Shown: positions 31,556-44,348, numbered from the stretch's first letter. The stretch: 64,000 nucleotides of DNA from Allobogoriella deserti (GCF_042680605.1 NZ_JBHUEE010000001.1:310001-374000), one strand, 5' to 3'. Notes: a model not told the origin generated them from the sequence alone. A program made the numbers and translations.

Positions 31556-34414
31556 TCATCCGGCAGCGTCCCGCACGGACGGGCTCGCCCGCAGCGCGGC
31601 CTCGGTCCGGCTCGCCACGCCCAACTTCCGCAGGATCGCCGAGACGTGCACCGAGGCCGTCTTCCGACTGATGAACAGCCGCTCGGCGATCTGCCCGTTG
31701 GTCATCCCCTCGGCCACCAGGGCGAGGACCTGACGCTCCCGGTCGGTCAGCTGGTCCTCCGCCGTCGTCCTTGCCGGTGCCGCGGCCCCGGCGCTCGCCA
31801 GCAGCGCCTCCGCGCGGTCCGCCACCAGGCCGCACGAGATGCGTCGGGCGGCTGCGACCGCCTCGGTGAGCCGTCCACGTGCCGCATCGCGGTCTCCCCG
31901 CGCCAAGAGGTCGGCCCCCTCCCGGGACAACGCGTACGGCGCCACGTAGGCGGGCGCGGGCTGCGCCTCCCGGACCGCCAACCACGGCCCTTCCCCCAGC
32001 TCCGCCGCGAAGAGCGCGGCGTGCACCGGGCCCGTCGGCCAACGCACCGCACGCCCCAGCACCTCCCGGTACGGCTCGACCGCGACGTCCCTGCCCTCCT
32101 CTCGCGCGCGGGCGAGCACCTTGGCCGCGACCGCCAGCACCGGCAGGGCGTACTTCCCGGCGAGCCGGTCCGGAACCAGGACATCGGCGACGAGCTCGAG
32201 GGCGTCGTCCAGGTCGCCGCGCTCCAGCGCCAACTCGGTCAGGGTGACCGCGGTCCGGGAGCGGATCTGCATCTCGTTCCTGGCGTGCCGGATCCAGATC
32301 TGTCGTTGCCGCCGTGCCATCGTCTGGGCCCGATCGACGTCCCCGCGCCAGAACGTCAGCCACGTCCACCGCTCGTGGAGGTAGACCGCGAACGCGCTCG
32401 GGGCAACCAACGGCACAGACGCCTCGTACCAGGCGTCGGCCTCGTCCCACCGGCCCAGGCCGAGCCACGCCTCGGCCACGTTGCCCTCGAGCATGGCCCG
32501 CGAGGCCCAGCCGGCGCCGCGTTCGCGGGCACGCGCCGCTCCCTCTGAGGCGACCTCCAGCGCCCGCGAGTACTCGCCGAGCGTGAGCAGGGCGTCGGAG
32601 AAGTTCGTGTAGTACCGGGTCAGTGGGCGCCACTCCTCGCCCGCGAGCTCGCGCGCACGCGCCATCTGCTCCAGGGCGTCGATGTCACCGCTCGTAACCC
32701 GGGCCATGGTGGCGATGTTGACGAGGATCGACGCCGTCGAACGATCGCCGGCCTCCATCGCGACCGTGTATCCCTCGTCCGCCGCCCTGACCGCCTCCTC
32801 GAGCCGGCCGGCGAGCATCGCGGCGCGGGACTTCCACATGAGCAGGTCGCTCCGAGCCGCCACGGCGTCCTCGGGAAGGCTCGCCAGGGCGTCGTCGAGC
32901 GTCGAGGTCGTTCCCGTCGCGTCCGGGAGGTCACCCGGCACATCGCTCGGGAAGAAGAATCCGCAGACGGTGCCCAGGGCCCGGGCTCGTCCCGCGGGGT
33001 CGTCCTCGGGCCACTCCCGCAGCGCCTGCCGCGCAAGCGCCACGGCCCGGTCGAGCTGGGTGGAGCCGTGGACCGCGATGGCCACGCGCCGCAACAGCTC
33101 GGCGTGGACGATCCCGGTGGCCGACTCCGGATCGCGGACCAGGTCCCACAGGTCCAGGGCGCGTTCGCCGAGTGCGACGGCGGTCGACGTCGCCCCCTCC
33201 CGTTCGGCGGCGGCCTGGGCGACGACGGCGGCGGTCAGGGCGCGGTCCGGAACCCGCGCCGCCCACCAGTGGTCGGCGACCTGGGCCAGTCGCGCGACCG
33301 AGGAGGGGCCCGCCTCGAGCGCGATCGCGTAGGCGGTGTGCAGGCGGCGCCGCTCGCCCGGCAGCAGCTCGGCCGCCACCGCCTCCTGCATGAGCGCGTG
33401 CCGGAACTGGTACCCGTCGGCGTCCGCTCGGAGCACCAACGCGTCCACCGCCTCCCTCGCGGCGCCCTCCGCCGCCGCGAGCCGATCCTCGGTCAGGACC
33501 GCCGTGAGCAGGTCGTGCGGTGCCCGTCGGCCGGCGGCGGCTACGGCACGGCAGAACTCCTGGGCCCGGGGTGAGAGCTGGGAGTAGCGCAGCAGCAAGA
33601 CCTCACGCAGCGACTCCGGCATCGCTCCGCCGACGACCGTCGCCAGCTCCTCGACGTAGAACGGCACGCCCTCGCTGCGTTCGACGAGGTCCTCCAACCC
33701 ATCGACGGCGGTACCGGGCTCGGCGGCCTCCAACAGGTCGAGGGCGAGCTGGACCACCTCGTCCGTGCGCAACCGTCCCAGGTCGATCCGGGTGACGAGA
33801 CGCGCCCGCTCGAGCTCGGCGAGGGCGGCCCGGAGTGGATGCCGGCGTCCGACGTCGTCGCTTCGGTAGCTGGCGAGCAGGAGCAGCCCCGCCCGCGGCG
33901 CGACCCGTGCCAGGCGCGCCAGGCAGGCGCGAGTGGCGTCGTCCGACCAGTGCAGGTCCTCGAGGACGACGACGAGCGGTCGTCGTCGTGACAACCCGAC
34001 CAGCAGGTCGGTCAGGGCCTCGGGGAGCCGGCCGGTGTCGGCACCGGAGCGGACCTCCACCAGGCCCGGCGAGAGGACGCCCAATGCGTCCGCCGCCGGG
34101 CCGGCGGCTTCGAGCGTGGCCTCGGCCCCGAGGAGCTGTACGGCGTCTCGCAGGATCCCCTCCAGGCCGGCGTAGGGCACCGGCCCGGTCCCCGACTCCG
34201 CGCACTGCCCTCGCAGGACCAGCGCGCCCTCGCTCTCGCCGTCCGATTCCGGGGGAGCGGCGAGTAGTTCTTCGAGCAGCCGCGTCTTGCCGATCCCGGC
34301 CTCGCCGGCGACCACGACGGCGCCGCCCTCGCCCCGGCAGGCCGCGTCCCGCGCCTGCCGCAGGGACGCCAGCTCCGCGGTGCGTCCGACCAGCCGGGCG
34401 CGGGGTACGTGCAT
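31556..34414 (-). CDS. Large ATPase LuxR-type (LAL) transcription regulator
   Basis: 952-residue regulator. An N-terminal AAA/STAND-type ATPase has Walker A GEAGIGKT at residues 37-44 and a Walker-B-like VVLEDLHWSDDA, the middle ~500 residues are helical repeat-like (TPR-type) sequence, and the C-terminus (~885-950) is a LuxR helix-turn-helix: LTDRERQVLALVAEGMTNGQIAERLF then ISRKTASVHVSAILRKLGV. LAL proteins such as MalT sense ligands and activate transcription. ATG at 34414 is chosen because the ATPase domain starts there. The gene interrupts the usual rplA-rplJ junction, on the opposite strand. Its target is unknown. Confidence 0.9.
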   Translation of the reverse strand: MHVPRARLVGRTAELASLRQARDAACRGEGGAVVVAGEAGIGKTRLLEELLAAPPESDGESEGALVLRGQCAESGTGPVPYAGLEGILRDAVQLLGAEATLEAAGPAADALGVLSPGLVEVRSGADTGRLPEALTDLLVGLSRRRPLVVVLEDLHWSDDATRACLARLARVAPRAGLLLLASYRSDDVGRRHPLRAALAELERARLVTRIDLGRLRTDEVVQLALDLLEAAEPGTAVDGLEDLVERSEGVPFYVEELATVVGGAMPESLREVLLLRYSQLSPRAQEFCRAVAAAGRRAPHDLLTAVLTEDRLAAAEGAAREAVDALVLRADADGYQFRHALMQEAVAAELLPGERRRLHTAYAIALEAGPSSVARLAQVADHWWAARVPDRALTAAVVAQAAAEREGATSTAVALGERALDLWDLVRDPESATGIVHAELLRRVAIAVHGSTQLDRAVALARQALREWPEDDPAGRARALGTVCGFFFPSDVPGDLPDATGTTSTLDDALASLPEDAVAARSDLLMWKSRAAMLAGRLEEAVRAADEGYTVAMEAGDRSTASILVNIATMARVTSGDIDALEQMARARELAGEEWRPLTRYYTNFSDALLTLGEYSRALEVASEGAARARERGAGWASRAMLEGNVAEAWLGLGRWDEADAWYEASVPLVAPSAFAVYLHERWTWLTFWRGDVDRAQTMARRQRQIWIRHARNEMQIRSRTAVTLTELALERGDLDDALELVADVLVPDRLAGKYALPVLAVAAKVLARAREEGRDVAVEPYREVLGRAVRWPTGPVHAALFAAELGEGPWLAVREAQPAPAYVAPYALSREGADLLARGDRDAARGRLTEAVAAARRISCGLVADRAEALLASAGAAAPARTTAEDQLTDRERQVLALVAEGMTNGQIAERLFISRKTASVHVSAILRKLGVASRTEAALRASPSVRDAAG

Positions 34415-34488
34415 GGCGTCATCGTGCCAGCCGGCGCAGCGGCGTGTGGCGGTGCGCCGGTCGGTGAGGTGCCCGTCCGGCCCGGGCG

Positions 34489-34665
34489 TCAGTTCGCACC
34501 GCCCAGACGCGGTGCGCGCAGCGGCGCCGGCCGGCGCACCGGGCGCCACCGAGGCGTCCGCACGACGGCCTCGGGACGGGCACGGCGGGCCATGCGGCGG
34601 TCGAGCTCCCGCTCTCGCTCAGCGGCCTCGAGCCGGTAGATCGCGTAGTGGATCTCGGGATGCAT
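34489..34665 (-). CDS. Small arginine-rich protein of unknown function
   Basis: 58-residue protein starting MHPEIHYAIYRLEAAERERE, a helix-forming start followed by an Arg/Pro-rich basic tail. The evidence for a real gene is an excellent ribosome site (AGGAGGAAGCG before the ATG) and similarity in style to small actinobacterial proteins of the form MHPxI...RxxE...RRMAR. It lies just upstream of the LAL regulator on the same strand, 74 bp apart, perhaps in one operon. No function can be named. Confidence 0.6.
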   Translation of the reverse strand: MHPEIHYAIYRLEAAERERELDRRMARRARPEAVVRTPRWRPVRRPAPLRAPRLGGAN

Positions 34666-34892
34666 CGCTTCCTCCTGCGCCGGCGGACCCCGGCGGCCCG
34701 CCACGAGGCCCACGCTCCGGGTCTGAGGTAGCCGGGCACATCGGGCGCGACCCCCACGCGTGCCCCCGGGACCGGCGACGGCCGGCGACTGAGGTACCTT
34801 GCGTGCTCGCCCCTCCGCTCCGAGCCAGAGCTGGGTGACCGTGGCGCTTCCGGGACTGTGGCGAAGCACACGGCCCCCTCCCGCACTCGGCG
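34666..34892. other. Intergenic region between the small gene and the rplJ promoter
   Basis: This 227-bp divergent region should hold the promoter of the minus-strand small gene/LAL unit. I see no TANNNT box at a good distance from the minus-strand start and no strong repeat. Possible frames here are arginine-rich shadow frames. Confidence 0.4.
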
Positions 34893-34922
34893 TTGTGACC
34901 GGGGGAGCGGTGCCGGTAGTGT
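34893..34922 (+). promoter_or_regulatory. Promoter of rplJ-rplL
   Basis: TTGTGA at 34893-34898 and TAGTGT at 34917-34922 are separated by 18 bp, a good housekeeping-type match. It implies a leader of about 195 nt before rplJ. Confidence 0.7.
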
Positions 34923-34928
34923 GGGTCC

Positions 34929-35123
34929 TCGCCAAAGACCGCCGGTCTCCCGCCCGCCAGGGTGGGGCCAAGTCCGCGATCGCGGAGCCTGCGCAGGTGC
35001 CACACGCTCGAACCCGCTCGACGACTCCTCAGTCGCCGGCCGCAGTCTGAGCCCCGTGCCCTGCGCGCGGGGCTCTTGTCGTTCCGGGCCCACCGACCGC
35101 GCGTCACGACCGGAAGGAGGGCC
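34929..35123 (+). promoter_or_regulatory. Ribosomal protein L10 leader (autoregulatory mRNA element)
   Basis: The ~195-nt leader starts with the type of sequence seen in L10 leaders (CCAAAGACCGCCGGT) and contains a CCTGCGCAGGTGCC hairpin segment near its middle, then an attenuator-like hairpin. L10 leaders bind the L10-L12 complex, or a competing structure forms, to adjust rplJL expression. Identification rests on position and motifs, not on a covariance search. Confidence 0.7.
35049..35075 (+). terminator. Attenuator hairpin in the L10 leader
   Basis: GAGCCCCG and CGGGGCTC form a perfect 8-bp stem with an 11-nt loop, followed by TTGTCGTT. Placed 49 bp before rplJ, it fits the terminator half of a leader attenuator. 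Confidence 0.65.
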
Positions 35124-35645
35124 ATGGCGAGGCCTGACAAGGCTGCGGCAGTCGCCGAACTCACGGACCAGTTCCGTGCGGCGAGCGCCGTCATGCTCAC
35201 CGAGTACCGCGGGCTCAGCGTCTCCCAGCTCCAGGAGCTGCGTCGCTCGCTCAGTGGTACGGCCAGCTACGCCGTCGTGAAGAACACGCTCGCGACCCTC
35301 GCGGCGAGGGAGGCAGGCCTCGAGGACATCGAGGAAGACCTGGCCGGCCCCACCGCCATCGCGTTCGTCACCGGGGAGCCGGTGGACGCGGCCAAGGCGC
35401 TGCGTGACTTCGCCAAGGCGAACAGCGAGCTCGTCATCAAGGGTGGTGTCGTGGAGGGCAGCAAGCTCTCCGCCGACGGCGTCAACAAGCTTGCCGAGCT
35501 CGAATCCCGCGACGTGCTGCTCGGCAAGGCAGCCGGCGCGTTCAAGGCGGCCCTGTTCCAGGCTGCCTACGTGTTCAACGCGCCGACCACCCAGGCCGCG
35601 CGCGCTGTCGAGGCCCTGCGCGAGAAGCAGGCCGCCGCGGCCTGA
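35124..35645 (+). CDS. rplJ: 50S ribosomal protein L10
   Basis: 173-residue stalk-base protein that carries the L7/L12 dimers through its C-terminal helix. MARPDKAAAVAELTDQFR, LTEYRGLSVSQLQELRR and YAVVKNTLATLAA are conserved N-terminal segments. ATG at 35124 follows GGAAGGAGGGCC. It is the first gene of the rplJL unit, with L12 83 bp on. Confidence 0.97.
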   Translation: MARPDKAAAVAELTDQFRAASAVMLTEYRGLSVSQLQELRRSLSGTASYAVVKNTLATLAAREAGLEDIEEDLAGPTAIAFVTGEPVDAAKALRDFAKANSELVIKGGVVEGSKLSADGVNKLAELESRDVLLGKAAGAFKAALFQAAYVFNAPTTQAARAVEALREKQAAAA

Positions 35646-35728
35646 GCCGTCCGGCCCAGGACCCCGGCATCCACCGGAAACCTCTGCTCGCGTAGCAGGA
35701 GCAGGACACACAGGAAGGAACGCCACTC

Positions 35729-36127
35729 ATGGCGAAGCTCAGCACCGACGAGCTCATCGACGCTTTCAAGGAGCTCACCCTCGTCGAGCTCTCCGAGTTC
35801 GTGAAGCAGTTCGAGGAGACGTTCGACGTCACCGCCGCCGCCCCGGTCGCCGTGGCCGGCGCGGCCGCCCCCGCCGCCGGTGGCGGCGAGGGTGGCGCCG
35901 AAGCCGCCGAGGAGAAGGACGAGTTCGACGTCATCCTCGACTCCGTCGGCGACAAGAAGATCCAGGTCATCAAGGAGGTGCGTGGTCTGACGTCCCTCGG
36001 CCTGAAGGAGGCCAAGGACCTCGTCGACGGCGCGCCCAAGCCGGTCCTGGAGGGCGTCAACAAGGAGACGGCCGACAAGGCCAAGGAGGCCCTCGAGGGC
36101 GCCGGCGCCACGGTCACCCTCAAGTGA
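35729..36127 (+). CDS. rplL: 50S ribosomal protein L7/L12
   Basis: 132-residue stalk protein that recruits translation GTPases. N-terminal dimer domain, an Ala/Gly-rich hinge (~40-58), and the C-terminal domain DEFDVILDSVGDKKIQVIKEVRGLTSLGLKEAKDLVD, here with conserved lysines. ATG follows GGAAGGAACGCC. A strong terminator lies 60 bp after it. Confidence 0.97.
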   Translation: MAKLSTDELIDAFKELTLVELSEFVKQFEETFDVTAAAPVAVAGAAAPAAGGGEGGAEAAEEKDEFDVILDSVGDKKIQVIKEVRGLTSLGLKEAKDLVDGAPKPVLEGVNKETADKAKEALEGAGATVTLK

Positions 36128-36186
36128 CACCCGGCGATCGGGCCCGGGTGGCCTGACGGCCCCCGCCGCCCATCGCCTTCACGGAC

Positions 36187-36215
36187 GAGGCCCGCACCCG
36201 TGTGGTGCGGGCCTC
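36187..36215 (+). terminator. Terminator between rplL and rpoB
   Basis: GAGGCCCGCACC and GGTGCGGGCCTC form a perfect 12-bp stem with a 5-nt loop, then ATCCGTG. In many bacteria a partial terminator here sets the ratio of ribosomal protein to RNA polymerase subunits. Confidence 0.82.
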
Positions 36216-36235
36216 ATCCGTGCCCACCGGACCGG

Positions 36236-36266
36236 TTGGACACCGCACATGGACAGCCGGTATGCT
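36236..36266 (+). promoter_or_regulatory. Promoter of rpoB-rpoC
   Basis: TTGGAC at 36236-36241 and TATGCT at 36261-36266 are 19 bp apart; the -10 box is preceded by GG. The transcript would have a ~107-nt leader to the rpoB TTG start. Confidence 0.6.
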
Positions 36267-36379
36267 GACGCTTTGCGCTGACTCTGCCTGCCCGCAGATC
36301 GGCCCTCCGCACCCGCCCGGTCGCCCGGCCGGCAGGTGGTCGGCGCAGTGTGCACCCCACTCGCAGGGAAGGACCCCCT

Positions 36380-39889
<3,510 letters not shown>

Positions 39890-40022
39890 AGCCCGCAGGG
39901 AGCCTCGGCGCGGCGCCGTCGGCCCCGGTGTACACGGCCGGCGGCGCCCCCGCAGGACCTACCTCCCTTCGACGCTCAACCCAAGCTGTACACGGCGGAA
40001 TACCTATCGGAAGTAGGAACCC

Positions 40023-43000
40023 TTGCTCGACGTCAATGTCTTCGACCAGCTGCACATCTCGCTCGCGACCGCGGGCGACGTGCGCGAGTGGTCGCACGGT
40101 GAGGTCAAGAAGCCGGAGACCATCAACTACCGCACCCTGAAGCCGGAGAAGGACGGCCTGTTCGGCGAGCAGATCTTCGGCCCGACCCGTGACTGGGAGT
40201 GCGCCTGCGGCAAGTACAAGCGGGTGCGCTACAAGGGCATCATCTGTGAGCGTTGCGGTGTCGAGGTCACCCGCTCCAAGGTGCGCCGCGAGCGGATGGG
40301 CCACATCGAGCTCGCCGCCCCGGTCACCCACATCTGGTACTTCAAGGGCGTCCCGTCGCGCCTGGGGTACTTGCTCAACCTCGCGCCGAAGGACCTGGAG
40401 AAGGTCATCTACTTCGCGGCCTACATGATCACCGAGGTCGACGAGGAAGGCCGGCACGAGGACCTGCCCTCGCTCCAGAACGAGATGGACCTGGAGAAGA
40501 AGCAGCTCGAGCAGCGGCGCGACAACGACATCGAGGCGCGCGCCCAGAAGCTCGAGTCCGACCTGGCCGAGCTCGAGGCCTCCGGCGCCAAGGCCGACCA
40601 GCGGGACAAGGTCCGCAAGTCGGCCGAGCGGGAGATGGCCCAGCTGCGTAAGCGGGCGGAGCAGGACCTGGAGCGGCTTGACCGCGTCTGGGACCGCTTC
40701 AAGAATCTCGCCGTCGGTGACCTCGAGGGCGACGAGGTGCTTTACCGCGAGCTCATCGCCCGCTACGGCATCTACTTCAAGGGCGCCATGGGCGCCGAGG
40801 CCATCCAGTCCCGGTTGGAGAACTTCGACTTGGAGGCCGAGGCGGACGCGCTGCGTGAGGTCATCGCGACCGGCACCGGCCAGCGCAAGACGCGCGCCCT
40901 CAAGCGCCTCAAGGTCGTCAACGCGTTCCTGACCACCGGCAACTCGCCGCTGGGCATGGTCCTGGACTCCGTCCCGGTCATCCCGCCGGACCTGCGGCCG
41001 ATGGTCCAGCTCGACGGCGGTCGGTTCGCCACCTCCGACCTCAACGACCTGTACCGCCGCGTCATCAACCGGAACAACCGCCTCAAGCGGCTGCTCGACC
41101 TGGGCGCGCCCGAGATCATCGTCAACAACGAGAAGCGCATGCTCCAGGAGTCGGTGGACGCGCTCTTCGACAACGGTCGCCGCGGCCGTCCGGTCACCGG
41201 ACCGGGCAACCGCGCCCTGAAGTCGATCTCCGACATGCTCAAGGGCAAGCAGGGGCGGTTCCGCCAGAACCTGCTGGGTAAGCGTGTCGACTACTCGGGC
41301 CGTAGCGTCATCGTCGTCGGCCCGACGCTGAAGCTGCACGAGTGCGGCCTGCCCAAGCAGATGGCGCTGGAGCTGTTCAAGCCCTTCGTCATGAAGCGGC
41401 TGGTGGATCTCAACCACGCCCAGAACATCAAGGCGGCCAAGCGCATGGTCGAGCGCTCCCGCCCGCAGGTCTGGGACGTGCTCTCCGAGGTCATCCGCGA
41501 GCACCCCGTGCTGCTCAACCGCGCCCCGACGCTGCACCGCCTGGGCATCCAGGCCTTCGAGCCGCAGCTCGTCGAGGGCAAGGCGATCCAGCTGCACCCG
41601 CTCGTCTGCGCGGCCTTCAACGCCGACTTCGACGGTGACCAGATGGCCGTGCACCTCCCGCTGAGCGCGGAGGCCCAGGCCGAGGCCCGCATCCTCATGC
41701 TGTCCTCGAACAACATCCTCAAGCCCTCGGACGGCCGTCCGGTGACCATGCCCTCGCAGGACATGATCGTCGGCCTGCACCACCTGACCGCCGAGCACGA
41801 CGGTGCCCTGGGTGAGGGGCGCGCGTTCTCCTCCCCGGCCGAGGCCATCATGGCCTTCGACCGGAACGAGCTGGACATCAACGCCGCCGTGCGGATCCGC
41901 TTCGACGAGCTGGTGCCGCCGCAGGGGTGGACCGCTCCCGAGGGCTGGGAGGACGGCCAGCCGGTCGTGCTCGAGACCACCCTGGGCCGGGCGCTGTTCA
42001 ACGAGCTGCTGCCGACGGACTACCCCTACATCAACCACGTCGCGGACAAGAAGGTGCTGGGCGCGCTGGTCAACGACCTCGCCGAGCGGTACCCGAAGGT
42101 CGAGGTCGGCGCCAGCCTGGACGCTCTGAAGGAGGCCGGCTACCGCTGGGCCACTTGGTCCGGTATGACCATCGCCGCCTCCGACGTCGTCGCTCCCCAG
42201 GCCAAGGCCGAGATCCTCGACCGGTACGAGGGCGAGGCGGCCAAGATCCAGGAGCAGTACGACATGGGTCTGATCACGGACGACGAGCGCCGCCAGGAGC
42301 TCATCGACCTGTGGACCCGGGCCACCGACGAGGTCGACCGGTCCATGCGGGAGAACTTCCCGCAGCGGAACACCGTCTTCCGGATGGTCTCCTCCGGTGC
42401 ACGCGGTAACTGGATGCAGGTGCGTCAGATCGCCGGTATGCGTGGTCTGGTCGCCGACCCGAAGGGCGAGATCGTGCCCCGGCCGATCACGTCCAACTAC
42501 CGCGAGGGCCTGTCCGTCCTCGAGTACTTCATCGCCACCCACGGTGCCCGTAAGGGACTGGCCGACACCGCGTTGCGGACGGCCGACTCCGGCTACCTCA
42601 CCCGACGACTGGTGGACGTCTCCCAGGACGTCATCATCCGCGAGGAGGACTGCGGCACGCGCATGGGCCTGACGCTGCCGATCGCCGAGCCGGACAGCCA
42701 GGGCAACCTGGTGCGTTCGGACGAGGTCGAGACCAGCGTCTACGCCCGCACGCTGGCCCAGGACGTCAAGGACGCCGACGGCAACGTGCTCGCCGAGGCG
42801 GGTGCCGACGTCGGTGACGTGCTCATCGCCAAGCTCGTCGACGGTGGGATCACCGAGGTCAAGATCCGCTCGGTGCTCACCTGTGAGTCCGCGGTCGGGA
42901 CGTGCGCGAAGTGCTACGGACGCTCCCTGGCCACCGGCCTCCTCGTGGACATCGGCGAAGCGGTGGGCATCATCGCCGCGCAGTCGATCGGTGAACCCGG

Positions 43001-43913
43001 TACCCAGCTGACGATGCGGACCTTCCACACCGGTGGTGCCGTCTCCTCCGAGGACATCACCCAGGGTCTGCCGCGTGTCCAGGAGCTCTTCGAGGCCCGC
43101 ACGCCCAAGGGCGAGGCCCCGATCGCCGAGGCCGCCGGCCGCGTCAAGATCGACGACACCGAGCGTTCGCGCAAGATCGTCATCGTCCGCGACGACGGCC
43201 AGGACGACGCCGTGTACCCGGTCACCAAGCGTGCCCGGCTGCTGGTCGAGGACGGCGAGCACGTCGGCGTTGGCAAGCAGCTCATCGCCGGTGCCGTCGA
43301 CCCGAAGAAGGTCCTGCGCATCCTCGGCCCGCGGGCGACGCAGAAGCACCTCGTCGAGCAGGTCCAGGAGGTCTACCGCTCCCAGGGCGTGGAGATCCAC
43401 GACAAGCACATCGAGGTCATCGTGCGCCAGATGCTGCGTCGCGTGACGATCCTCGACTCGGGCGACTCGCGCCTGCTGCCCGGCGAGCTCATGGAGCGTG
43501 CCCGGTTCGAGGCCGAGAACCGTCGCGTGGTCTCCGAGGGCGGGACGCCCGCCTCGGGCCGGCCGGAGCTCATGGGCATCACGAAGGCGTCGCTGGCCAC
43601 CGACTCGTGGCTGTCGGCCGCGTCCTTCCAGGAGACGACCAAGGTCCTCACGGAGGCCGCCATGTCCTCGCGGCGTGACCCGCTGCTCGGCCTGAAGGAG
43701 AACGTCATCCTCGGAAAGCTGATCCCGGCCGGCACCGGTCTGCCGCGGTACCGCGACGTCGTCGTGGAGCCCACCGAGGAGGCCAAGCAGCAGGCGTTCA
43801 GCCGGATGGGGTACAGCGACCTCGACTTCGCGCCGGCCGGTGGCCGGGAGGAGTCGATCCTGCTGGACGACATCGACTTCGGCTCGGACAACTATGGGCT
43901 GGAGTTCCGCTGA
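40023..43913 (+). CDS. rpoC: DNA-directed RNA polymerase subunit beta'
   Basis: 1296-residue catalytic subunit of RNA polymerase. The first zinc site is C60/C62/C75/C78 (CACGKYKRVRYKGIICERC), the active-site NADFDGDQM has D535, D537 and D539 for magnesium, and the second zinc site is C877/C954/C961/C964. An actinobacterial insertion (coiled-coil-like, Glu/Lys-rich, ~150-220) lies near the N-terminus. TTG at 40023 is the start (LLDVNVFDQL); GGAAGTAGGAA precedes it. Confidence 0.97.
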   Translation: MLDVNVFDQLHISLATAGDVREWSHGEVKKPETINYRTLKPEKDGLFGEQIFGPTRDWECACGKYKRVRYKGIICERCGVEVTRSKVRRERMGHIELAAPVTHIWYFKGVPSRLGYLLNLAPKDLEKVIYFAAYMITEVDEEGRHEDLPSLQNEMDLEKKQLEQRRDNDIEARAQKLESDLAELEASGAKADQRDKVRKSAEREMAQLRKRAEQDLERLDRVWDRFKNLAVGDLEGDEVLYRELIARYGIYFKGAMGAEAIQSRLENFDLEAEADALREVIATGTGQRKTRALKRLKVVNAFLTTGNSPLGMVLDSVPVIPPDLRPMVQLDGGRFATSDLNDLYRRVINRNNRLKRLLDLGAPEIIVNNEKRMLQESVDALFDNGRRGRPVTGPGNRALKSISDMLKGKQGRFRQNLLGKRVDYSGRSVIVVGPTLKLHECGLPKQMALELFKPFVMKRLVDLNHAQNIKAAKRMVERSRPQVWDVLSEVIREHPVLLNRAPTLHRLGIQAFEPQLVEGKAIQLHPLVCAAFNADFDGDQMAVHLPLSAEAQAEARILMLSSNNILKPSDGRPVTMPSQDMIVGLHHLTAEHDGALGEGRAFSSPAEAIMAFDRNELDINAAVRIRFDELVPPQGWTAPEGWEDGQPVVLETTLGRALFNELLPTDYPYINHVADKKVLGALVNDLAERYPKVEVGASLDALKEAGYRWATWSGMTIAASDVVAPQAKAEILDRYEGEAAKIQEQYDMGLITDDERRQELIDLWTRATDEVDRSMRENFPQRNTVFRMVSSGARGNWMQVRQIAGMRGLVADPKGEIVPRPITSNYREGLSVLEYFIATHGARKGLADTALRTADSGYLTRRLVDVSQDVIIREEDCGTRMGLTLPIAEPDSQGNLVRSDEVETSVYARTLAQDVKDADGNVLAEAGADVGDVLIAKLVDGGITEVKIRSVLTCESAVGTCAKCYGRSLATGLLVDIGEAVGIIAAQSIGEPGTQLTMRTFHTGGAVSSEDITQGLPRVQELFEARTPKGEAPIAEAAGRVKIDDTERSRKIVIVRDDGQDDAVYPVTKRARLLVEDGEHVGVGKQLIAGAVDPKKVLRILGPRATQKHLVEQVQEVYRSQGVEIHDKHIEVIVRQMLRRVTILDSGDSRLLPGELMERARFEAENRRVVSEGGTPASGRPELMGITKASLATDSWLSAASFQETTKVLTEAAMSSRRDPLLGLKENVILGKLIPAGTGLPRYRDVVVEPTEEAKQQAFSRMGYSDLDFAPAGGREESILLDDIDFGSDNYGLEFR

Positions 43914-43927
43914 CGCAGGCCCAGCAC

Positions 43928-43973
43928 GGCGGGGTCGGGGGAGGGCCGGACACGGCCGCCCTCCGGCCCCGCC
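43928..43973 (+). terminator. Terminator after rpoC
   Basis: GGCGGGG (43928-43934) pairs with CCCCGCC (43967-43973), and an inner GGAGGGCCG/CGGCCGCCCTCC stem adds more pairs. It lies 14 bp after the rpoC stop. The 435-bp rpoC-rpsL gap otherwise holds only the rpsL promoter and a ~280-bp leader in which I see no gene. Confidence 0.72.
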
Positions 43974-44035
43974 GGCCTGTGCGGCCGGTCCGCCCGGAGG
44001 TGGCGCATGCCACGCCGATCGGCGCCATCGGCCCT

Positions 44036-44065
44036 TTGACGCGGTATTCTGCGGCAGAGTACGCT
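44036..44065 (+). promoter_or_regulatory. Promoter of the rpsL-rpsG-fusA operon
   Basis: TTGACG at 44036-44041 and TACGCT at 44060-44065 are 18 bp apart, one of the best consensus matches in the window. A second possible -10, TATTCT at 44045, lacks a partner. The leader to rpsL would be about 277 nt; no long hairpin or ORF stands out in it. Confidence 0.75.
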
Positions 44066-44348
44066 GGTCGGCGGTGCCCGCGACCACGGGCCCTCGTGCG
44101 TGCGCCTCTCACGCCGCTGGGTGACCAGCGTGGCTGAGCGGGGCCGCCGGCGTCAACGCCAGCAGCAGCCGGTCACCCCATCTCTCGATGCGCGGTGTGC
44201 GGCGTACCGCAGCTGGACGACACGCCCGACAGCGGGGGCAGCGTGAGCGAGCCCCGCGGGCCGAGTGAGGTGCCCGGAGGGGTGACCTCCCGAGCAGGCA
44301 GCAGAACCGCAAGACAACAAGCGTGAGTAGACCCGAGACGGAGAAGTA

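Noticed and set aside
34419..35726. 435-codon minus-strand frame across the L10 leader and rplJ
   Set aside because: It overlaps an established promoter, leader and rplJ, and has no ribosome site or conserved domain.
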